Assembly (NCBI GenBank): GCA_035041965.1
Contig: JAPYMA010000554.1
Coordinates: forward strand, 62,001 to 126,000
Length of the DNA: 64,000 nucleotides
Source: Anisakis pegreffii
Lineage: Eukaryota; Nematoda; Chromadorea; Rhabditida; Anisakidae
Direction: 5' to 3'
The notes beneath the pieces are model-generated. The model was not told the DNA's origin and searched no databases. It saw only the letters and a list, made by a program, of their open reading frames with translations. Below are positions 1-13,200 of the stretch, piece after piece. Within the stretch, counting starts at the first letter, position 1. The number at the start of each line of letters is the position of its first letter. The position numbers and the translations under genes are program-made.

Positions 1-1042
1 AGTTGAATCAATTTTTTTTGCAGATGTGATTGCGAATTGAAATGAAATGAAGCGATATGCAGCGAAGATTTAGGAATTAATGCTTTGAGCAACGTACAAC
101 GCGGATAGATATCAAACTGTAGAGGATGGAATTTGAGTGAAGTGGACAAAGGATCAGATTAAACTTTGGACGATCGAAAATGATCGAGTGATTATGGGAA
201 ACAAGTAGTTCAGACGGAGTAATAATATAATAGGTACCTGAGTGGCGCGCGATGAAACTATAGTACTTTGCATGAGATCAATCGGTAGGTGGAGTTAATG
301 GAAAACGGATGAGGAAGATTTAAGAATGCGATAATACGTCTTTGAATATGAATAATGTTGGGTTATTGATAAATGATTACTGAATAAACACAATAAAACG
401 ACAGTTCCATTACTGAAATTCAGTGAGACGAAGAGAATTACCTACGTCACTGTGACATGCCTCTGTGACGAACGCACTAGCTCGGATTGTTACTATGAGC
501 AACCGAAACAGATGCTAGAAATTATTGATGGACTGAATTAGACAGGGATGAAACGGGATGGATCAACGCAGAGGTATCAAAATGAAGATAAGTGGTTCTC
601 TTATTAGAGATTTACTGCTGAGAGCGCATCGAGGTTTATTTCGCGAGTATATGACAGCAAACGTTTGTATCTTCGGATACTTGCCACTTTCTTTGGAACG
701 AAACGTGACAAAAAAGTAGGACAACAGTTGAGAAGTTGATGACATTCTGGAATATGTTCAGACATATTCGCCCGTAAAAATTCAGACCAAACATATACCA
801 AGACAAACATGAAGTACACAATGAGGTAGTTTGCGATATCGGATATTGCGATATGCTCGAGATAGCATCACAAAAGAAGACACTTTAAAAATTGATCATA
901 TATTTTTTGGTTCGGAACTCTTGTAGTACCTTAACATTAATACTCACGAAGGCAAAAATGCCAACCATTAATAACAATATCAGCGGTCAAGTATCACAAA
1001 AGTGTGCAATGTGCTGTTGGAAGATATTGGCACTGAACTGAC
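1..1042. other. Presumed intron; no exon seen
   Basis: Lies downstream of the last RhoGEF exon on the minus strand. No DH-domain start was found on the minus strand, and the short open frames here have no protein-like pattern. Confidence 0.5.
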
Positions 1043-1240
1043 CTTAACGGGTGAAGTGATTGGTGACGCAGATGAAGTTTGCTTCAATTTCTCAGGACTG
1101 ACGACCTGAACCGGTGGTCGGCGATTCTCTCGACCAGCCAATCTTTGAAGAGCATCACGACGTGACGCACTCATACGGCGAATGTCATCGATTCTTTCAG
1201 CCACCTGACAGTATTTCTTATCAGTTATTTGTACGATCAT
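1043..1240 (-). CDS. RhoGEF exon: end of spectrin-like region and linker before DH
   Basis: 66 codons, phase 0 at both ends; 3' splice site ...gttag before ATG at 1240, donor GTCAGT at 1042. Contains SRRDALQRLAGRENRRPPV, matching the end of the MCF2L spectrin unit, then a Ser/Pro/Thr-rich linker ending ITSPVK. The DH domain would follow at coordinates below 1. Confidence 0.85.
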
Positions 1241-4200
1241 CTAACAAAATTAATATCAAGATCAAAATGTGAATTGTTTAGTTTGCTATGCAAGCGAATT
1301 GATTACCGCAGGTATTATTCATGTAATGAACGATTCGACCATGAATGTTGAACGATGCGATTAATGAGTTATCTTGGTCCGCATTGTAAAAATTTTTCAG
1401 CAAAAGATAAAAATGATAAAGTTATACTGCAAAATCGAACAACGTACCACTGTACAAAGCAAGAAAGATTCAATGACATGGTAACAATAATAACGAAATG
1501 AAACTGAATACTTTAAACAGTTTCTTAGAACTTGAATATGAATGCTATTCGTTTGCGTTTATTTATGATGTATTGTACTCGTTGAGAATCTTATTAAATT
1601 AATGATACATAAAATATATAAGAATATCTTTGAGCTGTGTAAACGTATTATATCAATTAATTTACATATTCAAGAGTAAGTACATGTTAATATATCTATT
1701 AAGTACATATATCCATTAGTACATTTACATACCTATTAATATCTCTTTCAATTTGTGAAATTCGATATTTTAATGAAAGAACAGATTAAGTTTAACGATG
1801 TAATTAAAATAAGTTGATAACATCATGAACTTCAAATGAATGTGATACGTTCTCCGCTACAAGATCAATTCTGAATAAATCCCCAAAAAATTTTGATTTC
1901 ACTAGAACAGTTAGCGATATAAAGTGTGGAGTGACATTTGATTGATGAAGGTCATTCTCACAAATAATACAACTAAATAATTTATCTCAGGTAATAAGCA
2001 CATAATTAATGCGAGAATCCTTCAGCAACCATAATAATTCACGTTAACGCTTGAAGAATATTGAATGCACTTCTCGGAAAATCCGTGTTTGTGTCGGCTA
2101 TAGAAAACTTTCCAACCGAAAGGTTCTCATGACAGCTTCATTTGCTCAAAAACCAGCGAATATTTTTTTTCCTATCCTATTCACTAAGTAACAGGAAATA
2201 TACTTTCAAGAGATCCTGTAGAAGTATGAATATGCTTCAAATGCGTTTGGAAAGCATTCAAATCAGTCCATCATCCTGAAGTGTTTCCGACGACAATGTG
2301 CATTCACAAAATTCCTGGTAGCCAACGAAAGCCAGTAAGAGATTCATTCGTACAAACAAATAAGTGATATCAAGGAAAAAGATTCAAGAAAACAAATAAA
2401 TTAGTTCATTTCACAGCTACCTGTGATAATAAAGTTGATGTTTCTGTTGTTGTTAGAAGAATGAGGTTATTCATGTTTGGTGATTGATTCAACGCATCCA
2501 ACTGAAATGAGTGCAATTAATGTTCTATTAAAAGCACAGCAAGAACCATTGTTGGCAATACAGAACACATTACTGTGGACTTCAGCGATATTGCTTAACA
2601 ATTGCTAGAGAAATATGGATTATTACAATATCTAATATCATATAATACAACCTGTATGTGGTTTTAGAATTAATTTATCAATATTTTCGTTGTTTCGTTA
2701 CAATATCTGATTCTTGAAGATATTATCAAAGAATTCGAGCATATGACCATGAGCAAGACAGGGAATTATTGTTGCAAAAGGACTGGCAATTGACCTGAAT
2801 GCTGCCTCAAAAGGATGTGTATGATCCGATCAGGTTATTTAACGGATTAATTTCAGATAAAGTCAACGATAAACGCAGTAGTAAATACGCAATAATGTAA
2901 CATTGAGATTATTAATATGAGATAACTTTGAGATGACTGGCTTTATTTTCGAATATTTTCCTTTTAGGTAATCACATCTGTTCGATTGAACGGAAACAAA
3001 AATTTTCCTGAACATTGAAAATGAAATCAGTGTTGTATTGGAAAAAAAATTTGATTTGTTTGTTTTTCGAATTAACTGATCAGATTAGAACGCTTGTACT
3101 ATTGATGATTGAAATGACGGAGATTTATTTGGTGGACTTAGGACAATGACTAAGTCAAATTAAATTGCAGATCCAAAAATTGAGGTGACTCAAACATTTG
3201 GTAAAGGCGAATTTGGCGACTAACATGTTCTGAATGAAGATCATAAAGTAATGTCACTATCGCAAGGCGCTGATGATCATGCAACTTCGCGGATGAACAG
3301 AGAATGCTCGAGGGATTGAAGAAAACCATGGAATCGATCGTATGAACTGAGCATTTTCGAAAGATCCGAAAATGCTCAGTTCATACGATCTTCTCCTGTT
3401 GAAAAGCATGAAAGAGAATTTGGAATTTCAGGATGTCGATCAAAAAAGAGAAAAAATTAATGTATTCATCGAACGAAGTCGAACAGTGCAAAGAAGATGG
3501 TGAATCATAAGAAAAGTCAAATTTCTGTGCAAATTTCAATTTCATTCGATCAAAATGCAACAGATGGGAAGCAGGAAATTTAATTTTCTTTCACAGAAAG
3601 AGCACTGTTTTATGACGAAACTGTTAAAACGTTCAATGAGAGGATATAATTGATTCTATGGAAAAGACGATGTGTATGAAATGGTTGAAAATAATAATGG
3701 CTTAAAATTAATGAATAAAAAGCGAAATGAAAAAATAAATGAAACAAACCCTTAAAGATTGACCTTCAGCGATGAATTCATCCATATTAGATAATGCAGT
3801 TGAGGCGTTCGATGCCGATAAATCAAACGGCGCATCTGTCAACAAGTCAACACCACGTTTACACCATTTATTCGCCTGCAACTATTTATTCCATTCTATT
3901 TTTTATTATTTTGGGCAGACCTGATGCCTTGCAATACACTACTATATTAACACTACGATATTGCGACTACAATATTCTGAGAAATCGGTTGAAAGCAATT
4001 TCTGCGAAAAAATAACACTTCGTCTGCAATGAGAAGAGGGTATATAAGGCAAAATCTAGCATTCGACCGTGTGGTTGACCCGCACCTTTAATGAATAACG
4101 TGATTAAATGAGGTGATTTTTGATTTTTTTTTTCGATACGTGATTTTTCGATACATCACATTACTTTATGAACTGACATAGTCTATTGAGCAAAGAAAGG

Positions 4201-7200
4201 ATATCTTCAAGGTGATCATCATAGAAAGTGTTAGCTTACAACAGATTAACACTTTGCTGGAAGTAAATTAGTACGAAAAAAAGCGAGGAAACAAGGATCA
4301 CTGAATGAATGATGAATAGATGTGAATGGTAGGAGAGTGAAGTGAACGGATATTATTAATCAATGTTATCCATCAATCTAATGCGAAATATATATCGCAA
4401 ATATTATCTTCACCACAACGACAGGTGTTACTCACGATCAGCTATTTAAAACGCATCTTAACATAGTCCATGTAAATGTATATCTTCGTGAGTAATGTGC
4501 TATATTATTAATGCGGTTGTATGGAAGTGCTTCGTAAAAGATGAATTTTATAATTCTATGAATATATTACTTAATAGTTTAGTTGATTATCAGTTAGCAC
4601 GCGATAAATAGCAATAATAGAAATACATATGTGTGTATGCTAATCATTGTTAATATCGCCATGAGTAGATCGACAACCGAATGAATCGAGATTTTATCCA
4701 TCCTTTCCAAGAAAACCCTATTAGATAAAGTACAAAAAGCTCGTACAACAGAAGATTGGCTGGATTCTGCAGACAGAATCCGCTGAAACTGCTTTGTGAA
4801 CGATGAATTTCGGTCGTCGATCGTGAATCAGAGCACCGAATGGGTTTAAGTGGAATATTCTGTTTTCGTATTGAATTGCTCACATCCGAATATTAAACAA
4901 TCATTAATCAGTTATGAAGAATGAGTGATGAAGAAGTGGTTTTTGACAATGAACATATGGCATAGCATATGCAACATCATAGTCGCAAATGTATAGACAA
5001 CTGACGATTGATTGATCTCGAATAAAAAGCGCTTTTGTTGATGAAGTATTACTTATCATAATGATGATCTCTTAAGCACATTCATAAGAAGATAAAAGCT
5101 ATTGTCGCTAATGAAAGCAATACGCAAACGTAACTGTAAACAACCAATGAACAGAATGATGACAGAACGAACTCATGAATACAATCAAAACACTAGCTTA
5201 TTTGATGAGAGATTTTGATGCGTTAAACGAAAATGATGAGAATACCATGATGAATATTCAAACGGGGAAAAAAACGTTACTTTTTGTTTGGAATGTGGAA
5301 CACTATTTTTTAATATCATCAAATTTTTTTTCATATAGCATAACTGGAAGTGGAATAATTATAAGAGTGGAATAAAAATAGCCAAAACAGTTCAGCTATC
5401 TTTTGAGGGTGGTTTGAGAATGTTGTAAATGGGTAATGAAAACGTTACAGTTATATGGAATTTGAACAAATAGGTATGTGCGAGATTGATGATCACATTT
5501 GATGATGAGAAGCAATAAGAAAGTCGAAAGAAATCCAAACACAGAACCTCAAGAATCTGCTGATGCATATCCTTACTGAGCGTTAACACTTGACTACGTC
5601 TGTCCAAGGCGTTCGTTAAAGCGTCTGCCATTCTTGACAATTCGTCACATTTCGGCAGCAAACTGCCACTCAATTCCACATCTTGCGTCGATATCAGTTC
5701 TTGCCCTGTATCGCGCAATGAACGTGCCATCTCTACATCCTCCTGAAATCATTCTCAAATTCATTATCTGTCACTTCTGTTGTAACGGGAAATAATTGGT
5801 TCTAATTGATTGAAATAGTTCGAATGAGATGAACTATAATTTCTTGGTGGAGGAAGAATCCGCATCACTAAGACAATAATAAATCAGCTGCAGCAGCAAC
5901 AACTGAAGAGATAAGATGTGTCGTTGGTATATGAAACCTTTCAATTTAATAGTTTCAAACAAGGTTTCAGCAAAAACTTATGAGACAAGCAATTAAATAA
6001 CTGTGGAAATTTGAGACGGATCAAAAACATCGAGATAAAGTTGCTGGAATTTCTGAATTGCTGACATATGGAGTCGAAAAGGAACCGTATTTGAGGCGAT
6101 AATTTCACTGAAATGAATTCCGATGCGCTCATGAAGAAAAGTAATCAGCAAAACTAGATATTTCACATAAAATCGAATTGCGTTCTTCAGCGTTAGTGAC
6201 ATTTTCGACTATCTTTCCGTTCACTGAAAATGCATCCCCAATGAATGCAGTTAGCTAAATTGGTCGTTCGTTTCTGAAGGTTGAATAAAGTAGACCTTCT
6301 GGAGAAACATAAAACTTTATTGACTTGTTTAATGTTTTGTTGGATGACAGCGGATAGAAACTTTTCACAATCAGCATTTTCTGCTTCACGGTTCTAATCT
6401 TGTGAAAAGGGTGTATGGTATTACGGCTGAAAAGTGGAAAATCGAAAATAAAGTTCGAATCTAGTTAATGAGAAACTCTTGCTTCATATTCATAATTACA
6501 ACGGTCACAAGAGCGAGACATAAGCATTGAAATTATTGAAAATTTTTTCACCTCATAAAGCATATACTCTTGGGTAGTGCACCGAAAAGTACGTCTCCAT
6601 TGCATACGACTTGAACACCACATAATAAATTAATGACGTTTATGTTGAATTCAGTGTGATAAACGAGAATAAAATTGCAAATGAACACAACGGAACAGAA
6701 CTGATATATGAAATTGAAACAGAATTCCGTTGATTGAACTAATAATAATGGAATTTTTAATGTAAATCTATGGTTAGATTTATAGCGTTTGCAGGAGAAG
6801 CTGATTGGTTAGGCGGCAATGAATACAGATGGATGTAAGCGTTTGAATAGAGGACGTGCCCATGATGATTTCAGCTTACAGGAGATTAGATGGCAATAGT
6901 GAACGGCAGTGAATGAATGCTAATTTTACAGGAATGAAGGCTGACGAACCAAAAGCTATCTGAATTGGGTGGATTTCTTCTTAAGTAATATAATTTGCAA
7001 TAGAATTCCAATGAATGATAGACAGATAATGAAATGGAACAGATGACGTATTCGAACTAAAACAGCTGAGAACGATGCATGGTATTGGGTCTAATGAAAT
7101 TACGCCATCGACGAAAAAATTCATCAGAGTGCGCTCGCAAGTAATTAGATTCTTTCGTTACATTCTCATTCACAAAACTGCTATGAATGGAAATTACCGT

Positions 7201-10200
7201 ATGAGAACAACGCATTTTCAGCCGATGAAGTGCAAATTAAAATTTTTCGAAGAGGTTTTTAGCTGAGTTTTTAAAGCGATTTGAACGGCTTAATGAATAC
7301 CGAAGTTCGTTGAACGAAACGAATCTAAATATTTTCACGTTGGTTCTACTTTAAATTAGCACCCGATATGAGCTATCTGAGATGATCATATTTGGTAATT
7401 TTATTGGAATTAAGAATAATCAACGATTGAGTATCAATTATGATCAACTTTGTAAAAAACATTAATTTGAAGAACTATTTGATGATGACTGATCGAATTT
7501 TAGTGGTAATGAATGCGACTTATGAAGACAATAACAACAGTGAGAAAGTAACCATCGCGTGTCGAGTGTATTCAGCATGAGTTTCTGCTAATTGTTCAGC
7601 CTTAATAACACCGTCTCCCACTTCACGATGCTCTTCCAAATAAATCATGTGTTTCGCGAATGACGATTGCAACTGAAATTATAACTTATGAAATAAACTT
7701 AGTGCACAATTAACACAAATCCCAAATATGAAAAATCTATTTAAGTTTAACAAAGAGGATGGAATCAGTACACCTCTAATTGAATAAATCGAAATTTAGC
7801 AATAGAAAGCAAAAAGCAATAAAAACGATTTGAACACTAATTGAATAAACAAAACTGATCGAAAATTATAGACAAATTGATGATACGTGAAAATTCTTGA
7901 GGGTTTTCGTGGAGAGAATTTGATACGGAAAAAACCATCTGTCAGTCCCATTTGAAAGCCAACAAAAATGTTGATTGAGATCGATCAATTCCTAAGCGAG
8001 GTGATCGAATGGCGCTGTGGATAGCAAAAAAGGAATGCAGGTGAAAAGAATTAATTGCAGAGTATTGGAATGCTTGATAGATTTGCAGCTCAAGCCATAT
8101 TACGATTCTAATACTTGTTAATTACATCAGCGAAACTGTTCCTGATAAAGGATAAGAACAACTACAGCGCTAAGTGTAATATTACAATTCACCACCGAAA
8201 ACTCTAAATTCCATAACCAAGCACTTTCGTCATTTGTTTAAAAATCCCACTCAAAATGTACCAAAGTCTTTAGCCACAGCAAATTAGATTTGTGCATAAT
8301 CATGGTCTATTGTGGTACATTTAGTTCTGTTCGAATTTGAAGAGGTTAGTCTTGACGCTAATGCAATTGATCGAAATAAATATACATAAATGAATATGCG
8401 GTTCTGTGCATAAATGAGTGCATAAGTGCGTATGCGGTTCTCTGATCCAATGAAAATGATAATACATATCAAGAATATCGTGTTGATACGTTACAAAATG
8501 TGACTGCAAATAAGTGATTAGTAATTGGAGTGAATATAACAATTAGCAATCGTTCACTTAGTATTTAGCGCATCACCTCGTATTCAGTATTCTCACGAGA
8601 GCGTAATTTTATTGTGAGGCAATTAATTGCTAAACCACAATTAGTCTTTTGACGTCAGATCCAGTGCAATACACTTGTCTGTGCTCTGTTCAAATTAAGA
8701 CGTTCAAACTTAATGATGGATGAAATTAAGTTATTGCAGCATTCGACAACAGAATCGTGGTAACAACGTTAAAGTATCGATCGTAATCATAATATTAGAA
8801 CGACAATGTTTCGAAAGAAAATGCACCAAATATTCGAAAAGAGGTCAATATGGACATGAATTTGATAAGACGCGAAGAGAACGACGATAAACAATGAATA
8901 AATTAAAAGATGCCATATAATCGTTTCACTTTTGTAACTGAATTCTATTCGTTCGAACAAACAAACAAGCAGTTCATAAATAAAATAATTTCCTATGTTT
9001 GACTGAAGCATGACACTAAGAATTGACAATCAAAAGATATTAACGGTTTTGATTGATCAGTAAACAAGATGAGGAAAAAGCATGAACAGACAAAAATTAC
9101 AATGATGAATTGATGTATCTTGTGGGTGTTCAAATCACACAAAATCTCCTCAGCTGACATCTCAGGGAAGAAATTCACCTCAATGATCGACATCTGTTAA
9201 GTCTGTATGGCAAACGAAAGTGAAAAATAAATGTTTGGTTATAAGTACAACACTCAAACTATAATCATCATCGAATAGAATTCATCAAAGATTTTAATTA
9301 AGTCATTTATTGAAACAAGTAGATGTAATGAGTGCGAATGATGGCGCAATATGATGAGTTAGTGATTATTTTCTGACGAAGTACTGCAATTGTCATTGGT
9401 AGAAATTCACGATTTTGTTGAAAGCAATGCCACAGATGAATCAAAAGCGAAAAGTAGCAGGCTAGTTAAGTTCGGCTGCATATACACTGTGCAGTTAACC
9501 GTGCTCGTTATAGGAGTAGTTTTCATTATTCACAGTAACCTATCATTTTTTAAATTCTAAATTTTCAAGATTTCCAAAATAACGGATACATTGAAATCAC
9601 AGACAGTCCTTTCAATCCTCGGTACTCTTGCAAATAAATCTATGAAGTGGGAAACGAACAATGAACGAAAAGTATTAAAACGAGCATTTAACAAGAATGA
9701 AAAAAAAACCTTTCGAAAGCTATCCTCAAAACGTCTCAATTGTAAACATTGGGTGAGACGTTTTTCATGACGCGCCCAAAATGCATCAAAACTTCGTTCG
9801 GTTTCTTCCAATTGTATTAACATTCGTTCGATTGCAGTGACGTTATGCAACCTTAAAAAATATGTAAATATTTTCTGATTCTTAGTGTCAGTCAATCTGA
9901 AATATTGTGATGTAAAATGTTCAAAAATACTTGAAAACGGCGTTGTTTACAAACAATGAGAACAATGTACAACTGACAGTCTGTAAACATCAGTCTTTTG
10001 CATTCATTTCACGATGAGGCCAATTTAATTCATCGTCAGATATTTTGCAAAATGGAACAATAAGATTGCAGTGATACGTTGCGAATGAAAATCTCATTAA
10101 AATATCTGTAGGTGCTAGTCAATGACGACTTTCAATTCATTTAACCTTCAGGATTCAAAATAAGTAAACTTGTAACTAAAAGATGCCAGAATTCAACATG

Positions 10201-13200
10201 AACTTTCTTTCCATCTTCACTGAAATCATCGTCAGTGTTGCTTTAAAGTGACAGTCTAATGGAAGATATGAATGGAGCAAATGGAATCTATCTCGCTTCA
10301 ATAATGAATGCTTCTAACAATGAAACATTTTCCTCATCACGAGTTTCTCAAAATCTATTGCCTATTATCTTATGCTATCGTTTTTTCTCCGCACTAAGAA
10401 AAGCCGTATTTCATACGCTCAAGCCGTTAATTTTACCCGATAACGACCTAACTGTCAAAAATTGATTTTATTGATTAATTGATTTCATCAGTTGATGTTG
10501 TGTAGCACTCTGCAGAGTGAAGTCGATCGTTTGATCATCATAAGATTCAATCGAAAGCGATCCATATACCCACCTTGTTGGACTCAGCTGCTCATGTTCA
10601 GGTTTAACATCCAATTGGCGAACATATCTCAGCAATGATAATCCTTTCCGAATTGAAATTCGAAAATCTTCCTGCAGAATTTCATGTTATATGTTTTTTC
10701 TTCTCACAAACTCAGTACATTGCTGATAATCCGGTGAATGATTTCATTGTATTTTCTGCTATAAAAACAGCATTAATAAAATTCAATGAAAAACAGAAGA
10801 CTGATTCAACCGAGTGAATGGCAATGCGTGATATGCGTTAATCAATTAGCGATTCATTGCGATGAAATGCTAATTCAATTTGTCGTAGGAAAAACTGTGA
10901 CAGCTGTTATTCACAGCATAACGCAAAAACTAGCGCTACAAAAACAGTGAATGCAATGCGAATTATCCAAACAGCAAATTGAAGAATTTCGTTAAGAAGC
11001 TTATAGAAACAAAGTACTTCAGTGAACTCATAACAAGAATTCACATCATAATTGGACAGATGAAGAAGATGAATGAGCTAGCTCATCAGTGAATTCATAT
11101 AATCTTTTCGTATATATTAATTTGCACTTTTTAGCATTCAATGATGTCAATGTGAAATGGTATACTTTCAGCTGGTATTTCTCTCATATGCACCAAAAAA
11201 TATCCATCACACAAGTATCTGATCCATTTTTCCATATGGTAAATCAGCTTATCACCAGTAAACATATCAATGAAGATCGCATGCGTAAAAAAGCAGCGTA
11301 AAAGGGTGGATAGTTAATACGCAGTTACAAGCGGCCAATAAATGTAAACAGCAATTTCATGCTCAACAGAGTTATGCAAGAGCTGATTGATTCACTTATT
11401 GGGAATGATTTAATCTTTTAAAGGATTTGGATGAAGTGCTTCATTCGAAATGGTTTATGTCGAAATAATTTGAAAATGCTGAGTAAAGAAAACTGTTGAC
11501 TACTGGCAAATGATACTCTGAAAATTAATGAGATAATGAAAAGGATAATATTTGGAAGCGATGATAACCTTAATTGCATCTCGTTCAGCAGTTTGAACCT
11601 CAAGTATTCGAGCTGTAGTCTCAACGTCATTTGGCAGTTCAGTTTCCTTCAAACATCTGCCGAATTCACTCAGTGACTGCGCTATTACGGCAGCGGATGA
11701 TTTCATTCTTTCGATGTCCTTCAAGATTGAAAGTATTCCGACAGTGACAGCAATTGTCACATTGGATGTTGCATTTGTTAATAATGCATTTTAAATACAC
11801 CTTCTGATATAAAATTTATGATTAGAACGGTGATAAGCATAGAAACGTTAGTAAATGAGATAAGAAAACATTTTTAAAAGAAAGAACCCAACTAATCTTA
11901 ATTTACTGAGTGCAGTCATCGTTGAACAGCGTTAAAACTTTGAATATAATACAATTCTATTCTATTCCAGCCACACAATAGTTCACTCACCACAAAATGA
12001 ATGAAATAAAAGTAATTCTGTCTTATTCGGTGATGCTCTGATGGGCATGGAATATGGGCATGTGTATTGCTACACTGCACTGCAAATGTCACGAAAAAAA
12101 AATGCTCATAGATACAAGCTAGATCGGCATTTTTAACTCCATCATTACCCTTTATTAGTCGGTCTTAGAAAGACATTTGGTAATGCTGAACATTGATTAG
12201 TGAAACGAAGTTAGAATTTTGTGGAGAGATTAACATAAAGGATAACGCTCATTATTTGTTTTATTACTTAGAACAACCAAATTAGATGAAATGCACTGCA
12301 CAAATTGGAATCGGATAAATGAAATAAAATCTAAGAGAATGAATGATGGAGCATCAAAGCAAGCAAATGAAAGACGTATGAAACATGAAACAGCACGGAA
12401 ACTGGTCGTGAGTAAAAAGTGATTTTGGATTTGAATTGAATGAAATTCAAAACATTTTTATTCGCCTCATTCGATTGCTCAATTTGAATGCCTAATTTCA
12501 GGGAATTATTCCAGTAAGACAAATGCGAGAATTTTGAAACAAAAGCACGTTGTGAAGGAGAGAATTTTGTGCAGAATGGGAATTATTGTGATTGTTGCTG
12601 ACGGAGATTTCAAAAAAGTGTAATGTACGGATGGATGGCATTACCCTTTTCATATTACAAAACTGTTTTTGAATGCAAAAACTGTAATAAGATACAAAAT
12701 AAATAATGGCCTTAATTGATAACAACAAAGACTCGAAAAAGAGTTCATTAGGAGAGTGTTAAATTTGACAGTTAACTGCTAGTTATTGGTTACACTGAAA
12801 AGATGTTCGACATCATCAAATTTTATATATAATGTAAAACGACATTTACCATACGATGTTGTACCCATTCAAGATGATTGTACTTGATGATACCACCAAC
12901 GTCCATTGTTAAACAATCTGATCCTATGTAGTGACGGAGTTCCACTGAACTCTGACACACCACTACCTAGAACAAAAACCATAACCTATACACTTTACTC
13001 ACGAAAATACAGTTCGTACACTGCTGTATTTTGCATATTCATAACAGTAGTGAAATCAGCAGAGAAAACGTTATAGAAATTTGAACAATAGAATGAAAAT
13101 TGTTGAGCCGTAGAGTTGCTCCTCCTCCTATTTATTTATACGTAACAACAGAATCATCGCATAAATTAACACGAGAAGAAAACAAAAAGAAGGGAATTAG

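Noticed and set aside
9101..9193. Minus-strand 31-codon exon-like frame (MSIIEVNFFPEMSAEEILCD) between acceptor ttaacag and donor GTAATT, in phase
   Set aside because: The exons at 9710-9851 and 7553-7672 already align without a gap to MCF2L; including it would insert 31 residues. It could only be an alternative exon.
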